Below, in pieces: positions 46,653-55,250 of a stretch of 58,609 nt of DNA. The stretch comes from Rhodospirillaceae bacterium. Lineage in GTDB: Bacteria; Pseudomonadota; Alphaproteobacteria; GCA-2721365. The stretch spans positions 1-58,609 of the forward strand of contig PBKC01000102.1 in the NCBI GenBank assembly GCA_002721365.1, given 5' to 3'. The notes beneath the pieces were generated by a model. The model saw nothing but the letters and a program-made list of their open reading frames with translations. It was not told the origin of the DNA and did no database searches. The translations under genes were made by a program, and so were the position numbers. Each line of letters starts with the position of its first letter. The first letter of the stretch is position 1.

Positions 46653-46760
46653 CGCCTACCTCCTCTCACCACGAAATCGCTGCGAGAATAGCCTCGGCGC
46701 CCATGGCCGGTCACGGAAAGCAGCCACAACCGCGCCTTCCCACGGTAAAGTAGGATCGCC

Positions 46761-47276
46761 ATGCCGCTCATATCGCTCTTCTCCACCTCCGAAACCGAAG
46801 GCGCCGGGCCGGAGCTGGTCATCACGCTCGACGGCTTCACCATGCATTTCGGCTATGGCAGTGCCGAACTGGCGCGGGACGAGCGCAACCGGCCGGTGCC
46901 GCGCAACCGGGTCAACGCCTACGTGATCGTCATCGACGGCCTTCTGCACGACGAAGCGAAGGGTTTCGACCTCGGTTCGATCCATCTGCGAATCGAAGGA
47001 CATGCGGACCTGCCGACCCTGATCGAGGGAGTCGCCATCGGCGCCCTGCAGAAGGCCCGCGGTTCCGATGTGACGATCGAAGGCACGATCCATCTGCCAC
47101 GGACGATGGTGCGCGATCTCGGTTCCGCTCTCCGTCAGTCGCCGGAGGCACGCCTGCGTCTCTATACGGCACGGCCCGAAAAGAACGGCTCCGCCCGGGC
47201 GACGGCGCGTCAGATACTGGGAATCTCGGCCTCGCTGCTGATGGCCCGCGGCCTCGCGCGATCCAGGAAAGTCTGA
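46761..47276 (+). CDS. Protein of unknown function
   Basis: 171 residues from ATG 46761 (AGGAT 6 bases upstream). Beta-rich N-terminal part (GPELVITLDGFTMHFGYGSA, VNAYVIVIDGLLHDEAKGF) and a basic C-terminal part (LMARGLARSRKV). No signal peptide, membrane helix or known motif that I recognise. Stands alone between two minus-strand genes and ends at a family D palindrome. Confidence 0.6.
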   Translation: MPLISLFSTSETEGAGPELVITLDGFTMHFGYGSAELARDERNRPVPRNRVNAYVIVIDGLLHDEAKGFDLGSIHLRIEGHADLPTLIEGVAIGALQKARGSDVTIEGTIHLPRTMVRDLGSALRQSPEARLRLYTARPEKNGSARATARQILGISASLLMARGLARSRKV

Positions 47277-47294
47277 GGCGAGTCCGTTCCATTT

Positions 47295-47323
47295 GCCATC
47301 CTCGTGCTCGACACGAGGATGGC
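47295..47323. repeat. Family D palindromic unit between convergent genes
   Basis: GCCATCCTCGTG (47295-47306) and CACGAGGATGGC (47312-47323) form a perfect 12-bp stem with loop CTCGA, the same loop as at 17158-17180. Lies between convergent stops at 47276 and 47348, where it could also act as a bidirectional terminator, but no T tract follows on either strand. Confidence 0.7.
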
Positions 47324-47347
47324 GGTGGTGGAGGGGGCGCTCCGCCC

Positions 47348-48013
47348 TCAGCCTTCGCTCTGCGGCTGTTTGCCGTAGGTCCTGAACTTCTCCAGCACCC
47401 GCGTCATCTCATCGTCCGGCAACAGCACCGGCTCGCCCCCTTGCCGGGCGTACCAGTACTGGCGGGCGAGCGTCTCGATTTCGACCGCAAGGGCCATCGT
47501 CTTTTCCAGCGACGGACCCAGACAAATCATGCCGTGATTGGCGAGCAGGCAGGCCTTGCGGTCGGTCAGCGCGGCGGCGGCGTGGACCGCCAGTTCGGCC
47601 GTACCGAAGGTCGCATAGTCGGCGCAACGGATCGACGTGCCGCCGGCGACAGCGACCATGTAGTGGAAGGCGGGGATGTCGATTCGAAGGCAGGAAAGCG
47701 CGGTGCAGAATGTCGCGTGGGTATGGACGATGGCGATCGCGTCGGCGCGGGCGGCGAGGATGTCGCGATGCATGCGCCATTCGCTCGACGGCAGAAGGCC
47801 GCCGCGTGCCGTGCCGTCGAAATCCATCGCGACGATACCGCCCGGTGTCAGCGCATCATAAGGAACCCCCGACGGCGTCACCAGAAAGCCGCCGTCGTTG
47901 GTGCGAACGCTGATATTGCCCGACGTGCCTTGATTGATGCCCAGCGTATTCATCGACCGGCAGGCGTCGATGATCGCCTGGCGCAGTTCGATCGTATCGG
48001 CCGGTACGCTCAC
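47348..48013 (-). CDS. Class II aldolase/adducin family protein, probable DHAP-shunt aldolase
   Basis: 221 residues with the fuculose-phosphate aldolase fold. [13 protein letters not shown] binds phosphate, the catalytic Glu is in [11 protein letters not shown], and the zinc histidines are in VHTHATFC and [30 protein letters not shown] matches Ald2-type aldolases (first 11 residues: [11 protein letters not shown]), which split 5-methylthioribulose-1-P or 5-deoxyribulose-1-P into DHAP and an aldehyde. GTG 48013 overlaps the mtnA TGA. A MtnB-type dehydratase is the alternative, but no other methionine-salvage gene is here. Confidence 0.82.
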   Translation of the reverse strand: MSVPADTIELRQAIIDACRSMNTLGINQGTSGNISVRTNDGGFLVTPSGVPYDALTPGGIVAMDFDGTARGGLLPSSEWRMHRDILAARADAIAIVHTHATFCTALSCLRIDIPAFHYMVAVAGGTSIRCADYATFGTAELAVHAAAALTDRKACLLANHGMICLGPSLEKTMALAVEIETLARQYWYARQGGEPVLLPDDEMTRVLEKFRTYGKQPQSEG

Positions 48014-49107
48014 GCCGATTTACGTTCAGGGTAGAGGCTCAGCAGACCGTCCTTCGTCGCCGGGCAGACCCCACGCTCGGTGACCAGTCCGGTGACGTAG
48101 CGGCGCGGCGATACGTCGAAGGCGTAGTTGGCGGCCGGGCTGCCCTCGGGGGTCACGGTCACCGTCACCACCGTGCCGCCCGACGTCCGGCCGGTGATGC
48201 GGGTGACCTCGGCCGCGTCGCGCTCCTCGATCGGGATGGTCGCGCCGTCCTCGATCGTCCAGTCGATCGTCGAATAGGGCAGGGCGACGTAGAACGGCAC
48301 GCCGTTGTCATGCGCCGCCAGCGCCTTCAGATAGGTGCCGATCTTGTTGCAGACATCGCCGCCGGCGGTGGTGCGGTCGGTGCCGACGATGCATAGGTCG
48401 ACCAGACCGTGCTGCATCAGATGGCCGCCGACATTGTCGGCGATCACCGTGTGGGGAACGCCATGGCGGCCGAGCTCCCACGCCGTCAGCGAGGCGCCCT
48501 GGTTGCGGGGGCGCGTCTCGTCGGCCCAGACATGGACCGGGATGCCCGCGTCATGGGCCATGTAGATCGGCGCGAGGGCAGTGCCCCAGTCGACGGTGGC
48601 GAGCCAGCCGGCATTGCAGTGGGTGAGGAGGTTGAGCCGGTCGGGCCGGCCTTTCTCCTCCCACAGATCGCGGATCACGCCGAGGCCATGCTCGCCGATC
48701 GCCCGGCAGGTGGCGACGTCGTCGTCGCAGATTTCGGCGGCGCAGGCATAGGCCGCCGCCACGCGCTCGTCCCGCGGACGGTTGCGCAGTCGGTCGCGCA
48801 TCGCATCCAGCGCCCAGCGCAGGTTGACCGCTGTCGGCCGGGTGGCCAGCAGCATAGCGTAGGCGGCGTCCAGCGCTTCGTCCGACGGGTCGTCGCGCAT
48901 GGCGAGGCAGATGCCGTAGGCGGCGGTGGCGCCGATCAGCGGTGCGCCGCGAACGGTCATGCCGCGGATCGCCTCCGCCGCGTCCGCCGCCGTCGTCAGG
49001 CGCGCGACGGCGAAGGCATGCGGCAGTCGCGTCTGGTCGATTACCCGGACCGACCAGCCGTCGTCATCGACCCAGATGCTGCGATAGGGAATGCCGTCGA
49101 TCTTCAT
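48010..49107 (-). CDS. mtnA: S-methyl-5-thioribose-1-phosphate isomerase
   Basis: 365 residues, eIF2B-like fold. Converts methylthioribose-1-P (or 5-deoxyribose-1-P) to the ribulose-1-P form. N-terminal [19 protein letters not shown]; catalytic Cys in [12 protein letters not shown]; catalytic Asp in [22 protein letters not shown] 49107 gives the normal N-terminus ([12 protein letters not shown]). First gene of a two-gene operon with the aldolase. MTA phosphorylase or kinase is not in the window. Confidence 0.95.
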   Translation of the reverse strand: MKIDGIPYRSIWVDDDGWSVRVIDQTRLPHAFAVARLTTAADAAEAIRGMTVRGAPLIGATAAYGICLAMRDDPSDEALDAAYAMLLATRPTAVNLRWALDAMRDRLRNRPRDERVAAAYACAAEICDDDVATCRAIGEHGLGVIRDLWEEKGRPDRLNLLTHCNAGWLATVDWGTALAPIYMAHDAGIPVHVWADETRPRNQGASLTAWELGRHGVPHTVIADNVGGHLMQHGLVDLCIVGTDRTTAGGDVCNKIGTYLKALAAHDNGVPFYVALPYSTIDWTIEDGATIPIEERDAAEVTRITGRTSGGTVVTVTVTPEGSPAANYAFDVSPRRYVTGLVTERGVCPATKDGLLSLYPERKSA

Positions 49108-49158
49108 TGCAGGCGGAAGGTAGTCGCGACCGCCACCCCCCGGCAAGGGGCGGTACTG

Positions 49159-49530
49159 CTAATCCCGAACGAAGGTGACCACTTCGATGCGGTTACCGTC
49201 GGGATCGCGGACGAAGGCGGCGAAGTAGCTGGCGTGGTATTCGGGCCGGAAACCGGGCGCACCGTCGTCGGTGCCGCCCTCCGTCAGGGCGGCGGCGTGA
49301 AACGCGCGGACGGCTTCGGGCGACCGCGCGCGCAGGCAGACGTGAAAGCCATCGGACGGTGCCGCCGCGCCGGAGCGCAGGTTGATCCAGAACTCGGGGT
49401 AGCGTTTCCCGAAGCCCACCGTCGTCTCCCGCTCGACGAGTCGGGTATGGCCGAGCGGCGCCAGCACCGCATCGTAGAACCGGGCGGCGGTGCTAAGATC
49501 GCCGACGACAATGGAGACGTGGTCGATCAT
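49159..49530 (-). CDS. VOC family (glyoxalase-like) protein
   Basis: 123 residues with paired beta-alpha-beta-beta-beta modules: MIDHVSIVVGDLSTAARFYD and AAFVRDPDGNRIEVVTF (C-terminal metal Glu). ATG 49530 is used rather than an extended frame to 49581. Substrate unknown. 51 bases upstream of mtnA on the same strand, so may be cotranscribed. Confidence 0.86.
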   Translation of the reverse strand: MIDHVSIVVGDLSTAARFYDAVLAPLGHTRLVERETTVGFGKRYPEFWINLRSGAAAPSDGFHVCLRARSPEAVRAFHAAALTEGGTDDGAPGFRPEYHASYFAAFVRDPDGNRIEVVTFVRD

Positions 49531-49565
49531 CGGTCGCGGCTCACGGGAAGATCGGGGAGGTCGGA

Positions 49566-50288
49566 TTGGAGGCACGGACAACGGTCGTCACCGGGGCGGC
49601 GCAGGGGATCGGGCGGGCCATCGCCGAGCGGCTGGCGGCCGACGGCCAGACGGTCATCGGTTGCGACATCAAGGACGGCGGCAACGACTTTCCCGGCACC
49701 ATGGTCCGCGTCGACCTGACCGACGCTGACGCCGCCAAGGACTGCATGGCCGACATCGCCGGGCATTACGCCGTCGACCATCTGGTGAACAACGCCGGGG
49801 CGGTCTTCCCGCAACTGATGGAGGATACCGACCTCGAAAGCTTCCAGAAGGCCATCGATCTCAATCTCCGTGCCGCTCTGATCACCGCCCAGGCCTTCAC
49901 ACCGGCGATGCGGGCCAAGGGCCGTGGACGCATCGTCAATATTTCGAGCCGCGCCGTTACCGGCAAGGCAATTCGCACCTCTTACGCCGCCGCGAAAGCA
50001 GGGCTGATGGCGTTCACCCGCACCTGGGCGCTGGAGCTGGGCCGCGACGGGATCACCGTCAACTGCATCGGGCCGGGGCCGATCGCGACCGAGCTGTTCA
50101 ACTCCGCCAACCCGCCCGACAGTCCGGTGACGCAGGAGATCAGGGCGTCGATCCCGGTCGGCCGCATGGGCGAGCCGCGGGAGATCGCCGGCACCGTCGC
50201 GTTCTTTCTCAGCGACGACGCGGCGTTCATCACCGGCCAGACGCTGTTCGTCTGCGGCGGCATGACCGTGGGGCGGGCGCCGATCTGA
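49566..50288 (+). CDS. Short-chain dehydrogenase/reductase
   Basis: 240 residues from TTG 49566, which has GGGGAGG 7 bases upstream. TGAAQGIG, NNAGAVFPQ, NISSRAVTGK and catalytic YAAAK, then IGPGPIATEL and TGQTLFVCGG. A complete classical SDR, FabG-like length. Divergent from the VOC gene with 35 bases between starts. Confidence 0.9.
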   Translation: MEARTTVVTGAAQGIGRAIAERLAADGQTVIGCDIKDGGNDFPGTMVRVDLTDADAAKDCMADIAGHYAVDHLVNNAGAVFPQLMEDTDLESFQKAIDLNLRAALITAQAFTPAMRAKGRGRIVNISSRAVTGKAIRTSYAAAKAGLMAFTRTWALELGRDGITVNCIGPGPIATELFNSANPPDSPVTQEIRASIPVGRMGEPREIAGTVAFFLSDDAAFITGQTLFVCGGMTVGRAPI

Positions 50289-50405
50289 TACGGAGGCGTT
50301 CGTCGTCTGGTCTTGCGACCGAAATATTACCTCCTTCCCCCTGTAACGACCGCAGTACCGAAGATGGTAATGCTGTTTTCAGTCTAACGCGGCGTAGGGG
50401 GCGGC

Positions 50406-50837
50406 ATGCAGAACTGGGCGATAGCCATTCCATGGCTTCTCAGCATCCTTACGATAGCGGTCGGCGGATGGCAGTTCTGGTTGAAGGTCGACCAGGCGAA
50501 CAAGGAGCCGTTCCTTCGAAAGCAGCTCGAACTTGCGTTCGAGGCGAGCGAGGTCGCCGCTCAACTCGCGACGACCACCGATCCCGAGACGTGGGAAGAA
50601 GCGCGACAGGGGTTCTGGAAACTGTACTGGGGTCCGCTCGCGATCGTCGAAGACAGAGACGTCGAGGCGGCGATGGTCAGATTTTCCAAGGTCATACCGG
50701 ACGAACCCGCCGCGCAGATCACTCTCCCCGTCGACAAGCTCAGGGTCCCGTCGCTCGAACTGGCTCACGCCACACGCGACCTGATACTCGAGAGCTGGAA
50801 CGTGAAGCTGGCGCCGCTGGAAGGGATGGGCAAATGA
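50406..50837 (+). CDS. Small membrane-anchored protein of unknown function
   Basis: 143 residues from ATG 50406. N-terminal helix (AIAIPWLLSILTIAVGGWQF) is followed by LKVDQANKEPFLRKQLELAF and a Trp-containing helical segment (EEARQGFWKLYWGPLAIVED). The form resembles short anchored proteins with a cytoplasmic helical domain; I do not recognise the family. The 117-base leader is A+T-richer than its surroundings but shows no clear promoter. Confidence 0.68.
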   Translation: MQNWAIAIPWLLSILTIAVGGWQFWLKVDQANKEPFLRKQLELAFEASEVAAQLATTTDPETWEEARQGFWKLYWGPLAIVEDRDVEAAMVRFSKVIPDEPAAQITLPVDKLRVPSLELAHATRDLILESWNVKLAPLEGMGK

Positions 50838-50895
50838 GTATCCGGGGAAACCCGGATCGAGCGGAACGACTTGATCGACGACCGGGTAGACGCCC

Positions 50896-52044
50896 TCAGA
50901 TCGTTTCTTCCGTCCCCAGAACGACGGTGGCCTGACTGGAGAAGACGCCGCCATTGCCGTGGCAGAGGGCGGTCGCCGCGCTGGGCACCTGACGCTCGCC
51001 GCATTCGCCGCGGAGTTGGCGCACACCTTCGATCACCGGGAACATGCCGTACATGCCGGGATGGCAGCAGGACAGGCCGCCGCCATTGGTGTTCACCGGC
51101 AGGCGTCCACCGGGCCCGATCGCCCCGCCGGAGACGAAGGCTCCACCTTCACCCTTGGTACAGAAGCCAAGGTCTTCCAGGAACATGATGGTGTTGATGG
51201 TGAAGGCGTCGTAGAGCTCCAGCACGTTCATGTCGGCCGGTCCCAAGCCCGCCATCGCGTAGGCCTGGGCACCCGATTCCGTCGCGGCAGTGACGGTGAG
51301 GTCGGGCATCTGACTGATGTTCCGGTGCCAGGAAGCGATCCCCTGGCCCAGCAGATAGACGGGCCGTTTCGGATGGTCCTTGGCGCGCTCGCCGGCGACC
51401 AGGACCAGTGCGCCGCCGCCGTCTGTCACCAGGCAGCAGTCGCGGACGCGAAGCGGGTCGCTGACCAGCCGTGAGGCGAGGACCTGATCGACCGTCAGCG
51501 GATCGCGCATGAAGGCGTCCGGGTTCATCGCCGCCCAGCCGCGCGCGGCGACCGCCACCTCCGCCAACTGCTCCCGCGTCGTCCCGTACTGGTACATGTG
51601 CCGGGATGCAGCGAGGGCATAGGCGGTGATGGGATAGCGGGGGCCGTATTCCGCTTCATAGGGCGGCGGAGCGGAGTTGGTGACCAGCCGTCCCGCCGCG
51701 CTACGCTGATTGCTGCCATAGCAGACCAGCGCCACCTCGCAGAGGCCGGCCTGGAGGGCGAGTGTCGCGGGCAGCAGATGGGCAACCGACGACGAGCCGC
51801 CGACCATCGTCGAATCGCTGAAGCGCGGGCGGATGCCCAGATACTCCGCGATCGACAGGGTCGCCATGTTGTGGACCATCGACGTCGCGAACAGCCCGTC
51901 GACCTGTCCGAGAGACAGGCCGGCATCGTCCAGCGCGCTCTTCGCCGCCTCCGCCAGGATCTCCATGTCGGTGCGGTCGGGGGCTTCGCCCAGCGCCGCC
52001 GTGGCGGCTCCAACGATCGCTGACGCGCCGCGAAGGTCGTTCAT
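50896..52044 (-). CDS. Thiolase-fold protein, SCP-x/DitF-like
   Basis: 382 residues. NATL-type thiolase lacking the classical N-terminal Cys motif; conserved VDGLFATSMVHN, ELYDAFTINTIMFLEDLGF, and C-terminal NTNGGGLSCCHPGMYGMF with GHG-like CHGNGGVFSS. Members cleave or condense acyl-CoA side chains, often with a DUF35 partner, which here overlaps the start by 4 bases. Substrate unknown. Confidence 0.87.
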   Translation of the reverse strand: MNDLRGASAIVGAATAALGEAPDRTDMEILAEAAKSALDDAGLSLGQVDGLFATSMVHNMATLSIAEYLGIRPRFSDSTMVGGSSSVAHLLPATLALQAGLCEVALVCYGSNQRSAAGRLVTNSAPPPYEAEYGPRYPITAYALAASRHMYQYGTTREQLAEVAVAARGWAAMNPDAFMRDPLTVDQVLASRLVSDPLRVRDCCLVTDGGGALVLVAGERAKDHPKRPVYLLGQGIASWHRNISQMPDLTVTAATESGAQAYAMAGLGPADMNVLELYDAFTINTIMFLEDLGFCTKGEGGAFVSGGAIGPGGRLPVNTNGGGLSCCHPGMYGMFPVIEGVRQLRGECGERQVPSAATALCHGNGGVFSSQATVVLGTEETI

Positions 52045-52439
52045 GACGTTGCTCCGCCGCTGCTGTCGGCCGGTCGGAACAGAACGATCGGCTGATCCTT
52101 CTCGCGGCCGATGAAAGCCTCCACCGCCATGCCGATGGCGACGGCTTCAGGTGCGACGCCTTCGACGCGGCTCATCATGCGCGGCCCTTCGTCGAGGTCG
52201 ATCAAGGCGACGTTGTAGGGCGCGCCGGCATCCGGACGGGGGCGGATGACGCTGGTCGCATAGACCGTTCCGCGGCCCGAAACGTCGACCCACTCATAGG
52301 CGCCGTCGCCGGTCTCGGGGCAGAGCAGGCGCGGGTAGAAGACCAGGCGCCCGCTCTTTCGAAAGCGCTGCATGGCGAGGCGGCCCTGCGCCAGATGATT
52401 CCGGAACTCGGCATCCGGCTTTCCGTGCACGTCGGTCAT
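52041..52439 (-). CDS. DUF35 OB-fold protein without zinc ribbon
   Basis: 132 residues from ATG 52439. OB-fold part SGRGTVYATSVIRPRPDAG and VALIDLDEGPRMMSRVEG is typical of the DUF35 partner of SCP-x thiolases. The rubredoxin-like zinc ribbon normally has two CxxC pairs; here RFRKSGRLVFYPRLLCPE keeps only one Cys. Coupled to the thiolase by ATGA overlap and lies one base after the GGDEF-EAL stop, so the three genes may be one transcript. Confidence 0.85.
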   Translation of the reverse strand: MTDVHGKPDAEFRNHLAQGRLAMQRFRKSGRLVFYPRLLCPETGDGAYEWVDVSGRGTVYATSVIRPRPDAGAPYNVALIDLDEGPRMMSRVEGVAPEAVAIGMAVEAFIGREKDQPIVLFRPADSSGGATS

Positions 52440-52440
52440 G

Positions 52441-55005
52441 TCAGCTTCCGGGTGGCAGTGTGTCGTCGTCATGGCCGTTGCCCTTGGCCGTAGCCAGCGG
52501 GACGTCCCCCGCGCCGTCGGGCATCGGTCCGATTGGAATCGGCGTCGCTCGCTTCAGCATCGGCTCGATCTCGATGGCGTCGGCCGGCTTGCCGATGAAG
52601 AAGCCCTGCGCCTCGTCGCACCCCATCTCCTTGAGGGACACGTATTGCCCATGGGTCTCGACACCTTCGGCGACTACGCGGGCGCCCAGGCCATGCCCCA
52701 ACGTCACCACACTCTGCACCAAGGCGTGATCCGCCGCGTCCGACCCGATATGGGTGGTGAAGCTCGGGTCGATCTTGATCCTGTCGATGGGCGTCGATTT
52801 GAGCACCGTCAGAGATGAATAGCCGAGGCCGAAATCGTCGAGGGCGATGTTCAGGCCGATCTCGTGAAGTGCCTGCAGAACCCGCGTCGTTTCGCGCGGC
52901 TCGCTCAACAGAAGGCTTTCGGTTATCTCGATCTCGAGGTCTTCCGCCGGAACGCCTGACTGGGACAGGACGCGCTCTATCATCCCGAGCAGGGCCCGGT
53001 CGCGGAACTGGATGGTCGACAGGTTGACGGAGACCCTTACCCGCGGGCAGCCGTTCGCCCGCCACGCCTGCTGTTGTCCGCACGCGGCTTCCAGGACCCA
53101 TTCGCCGATCGAATGGATAAGGCCACTGGTTTCGGCGGCGTTGATGAAGGAGTGAGGATTCTCCATGACACCGCCCCGATTCCATCGCAGCAATGACTCC
53201 ACGGCGACGATGTTTCCGCTCTGAAGGCAGATCTGCGGTTGGAACCGGAGCTGGAACTCTCGCCGCGCCTGGGCCGAACGGAGGGCCTTGACCAGCGACA
53301 TATGAGCCTGGACCTGACGGCTGAGCGAGGAGGAGAAGAACCGGTGGGTATTGCGACCCTCGGACTTCGCCCGATAGAGCGCCATGTCGGCGTTCTGGAT
53401 CAGGCGTTCGGGCTCGCGGGCATCGAACGGGAACAGAGCGATGCCGATGCTGGCCGCCATCTGCACCGAATGTCCGTCCAGCGGCATGGTGTTGGCCAGC
53501 GAGGACTCGATCCTGTGGGCAAGACGGGTGGCGTCTTCGGGGTCGTGGACATCGGTCTGGATGATGCCGAACTCGTCCCCACCCAGCCGCGCCACCGTGT
53601 CGGTGCCGCGGACGCAGGCCGCGAGCCTCTGAGCGACGACCGTCAGGACTTTATCGCCTGCGGGGTGACCCAGCGTGTCGTTGACATGCTTGAAGTGGTC
53701 AAGATCGATCAGAACCAGGGCGACCGAGGTATGGCCGCGCGTCGCGCCGGCGATGGCGTTGGCCAGGCGGTCGTGGAACAACGCGCGGTTGGGCAGGCCC
53801 GTCAGCGGATCATGATGCGCGAGGTGGCGAACCTCGGCTTCCGCCTGTATCGCCGCCGTATCGTCGGAGCCGGCGCCCCGATAGCCGCAGAACCTGCCGA
53901 GTGCGTCGAAGACCGGCCGTCCGCTCAAGCGCACATGCCGATTCTCCCCGTTCTTGTCACGGATGTTCCAGGTGACGTTCCGGAACGGTTGCCGTTCGGC
54001 GAGGATCTCTTCGAACTCGCGGCAGACCTCGGTATCCTCGGTCGATTCCGCCATCACTTCGACGAGGCTGCGGCCCACGACCTCACCGACGTCGGCACTG
54101 TTCATGTTGCGGAAACGGTCAGACAGCATCGTCAACCGATGCTCGCCGTCAGTCTCCCAAAACCAGTCCGACGCCGCCTCCACGATGTCGCGGAGTCTTT
54201 GTTCGCTGATCTGAGCGGCTTCCTCCGCGCGCTTGCGTTCGGTGATGTCGGTGAAGGTCACGACCCGCTGTCCGTCGGGCATCGGGCTCGACATGACCTC
54301 GTAGACCGTGCCGTCGGGGCGGACACGGTCGAAACGCATCACCTCGCCGACGGCCCATTGCGCGATGGATTCGCGGGCGAGGGATTCGGGATCGCCGTCT
54401 CCCAGCTCGCCACGATTCGCATCGAAATGAATGATGTCTTCGAGAGGGATGCCGGCGCAGGCGAAGCCGTCAGGGAGGTCTTTGATCTCCAGCCAGCGAC
54501 TGTTCCAGGCCACCAGCCGGCTGTGACGGTCGAAGACGATGATGCCCTTGCCGATATGGTCGAGGGTGGTCCGCAGAAGGTTCGAAACGTCGGCCAGCGC
54601 CGTCTCGCGCTCCTTCATCGCCGTGACGTCGGTGAGCAGGGTGACAGTGGCGCCATCCATGAGCCGGCGCTCGCTTACCCGCACCCAACGCCCGTCTCGC
54701 CAGTGCTGGTCTATGACGTTCTTCGGATTGCGGTGAGCTTCCAGCCTAGACAGCACCCATTCCTGCTGGTGCAGCGGGTCGGCGACGGCGGGTGCACGGA
54801 AGCGGAGCAGCTCCTCGAACGGCATGCCGATCCAGAGCTGTTCGCCGTCGTCCCCAAGCATTTCGCGCGCCCGCTGGTTGATCATCACCAAGCGGTCGTC
54901 CGGGTCGAACAGATAGAACCCGTCCGGGATCGTCTCCAAAGCCTCGATCAGACGCTCCTGTGTCGCGGAGTCTGAATGGCGGCGCGCGGCGGATGATTGT
55001 GTCAC
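52441..55005 (-). CDS. PAS(x3)-GGDEF-EAL cyclic-di-GMP protein
   Basis: 854 residues, soluble. Three PAS-type domains: about 20-130 (IPDGFYLFDPDDRLVMIN), 135-255 (IGKGIIVFDRHSRLVAWN), 270-395 (ASDWFWETDGEHRLTMLS). GGDEF (about 400-565) has ARLGGDEFGII at about 475 with inhibitory RxxD (RGTD) five residues before. EAL (about 580-835): the EAL motif reads ESL (VAVESLLRW), with NLSTIQF, EIEITES, ALDDFGLGYSS, RIKIDPS and VAEGVET. Both domains are probably active. GTG start, weak ribosome binding site; first of a possible operon with DUF35 and thiolase. Confidence 0.93.
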   Translation of the reverse strand: MTQSSAARRHSDSATQERLIEALETIPDGFYLFDPDDRLVMINQRAREMLGDDGEQLWIGMPFEELLRFRAPAVADPLHQQEWVLSRLEAHRNPKNVIDQHWRDGRWVRVSERRLMDGATVTLLTDVTAMKERETALADVSNLLRTTLDHIGKGIIVFDRHSRLVAWNSRWLEIKDLPDGFACAGIPLEDIIHFDANRGELGDGDPESLARESIAQWAVGEVMRFDRVRPDGTVYEVMSSPMPDGQRVVTFTDITERKRAEEAAQISEQRLRDIVEAASDWFWETDGEHRLTMLSDRFRNMNSADVGEVVGRSLVEVMAESTEDTEVCREFEEILAERQPFRNVTWNIRDKNGENRHVRLSGRPVFDALGRFCGYRGAGSDDTAAIQAEAEVRHLAHHDPLTGLPNRALFHDRLANAIAGATRGHTSVALVLIDLDHFKHVNDTLGHPAGDKVLTVVAQRLAACVRGTDTVARLGGDEFGIIQTDVHDPEDATRLAHRIESSLANTMPLDGHSVQMAASIGIALFPFDAREPERLIQNADMALYRAKSEGRNTHRFFSSSLSRQVQAHMSLVKALRSAQARREFQLRFQPQICLQSGNIVAVESLLRWNRGGVMENPHSFINAAETSGLIHSIGEWVLEAACGQQQAWRANGCPRVRVSVNLSTIQFRDRALLGMIERVLSQSGVPAEDLEIEITESLLLSEPRETTRVLQALHEIGLNIALDDFGLGYSSLTVLKSTPIDRIKIDPSFTTHIGSDAADHALVQSVVTLGHGLGARVVAEGVETHGQYVSLKEMGCDEAQGFFIGKPADAIEIEPMLKRATPIPIGPMPDGAGDVPLATAKGNGHDDDTLPPGS

Positions 55006-55250
55006 GGCAACCGTCTGGAGGCCGAACGTGAACTGGGCGCTTGCCGACTGACGCGAGGTATCGCGAAAAGCCGCCCCGGCAGTCGCCTATCGCATCGCGA
55101 AGGCTGGCGAGGATTACGACATCGCCCCCCGAACCGATGTGCGCATCTCATCTGCAACTGGAGAATAAACCCTACTAGAATCCGCCAATTATTGGAAATT
55201 GCATAGTCGACGCAACCACTATCCTCACTAGGCATACCCGTAACGGCAGC
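55006..55250. other. Intergenic region, no gene recognised
   Basis: 245 bases between the tRNA-nucleotidyltransferase stop and the GTG of the GGDEF-EAL gene, both on the minus strand. The part 55155-55215 is clearly A+T-richer than its surroundings and is the likely promoter area for the GGDEF-EAL gene. A TTGCGT (minus strand, near 55215) could be a -35 box but I find no good -10 partner. No terminator hairpin with T tract was found. Confidence 0.5.

Noticed and set aside
47295..47323. Intrinsic terminator between the convergent genes
   Set aside because: The 12-bp stem is strong, but no run of T follows on either strand, and the loop and arms match the family D repeat.
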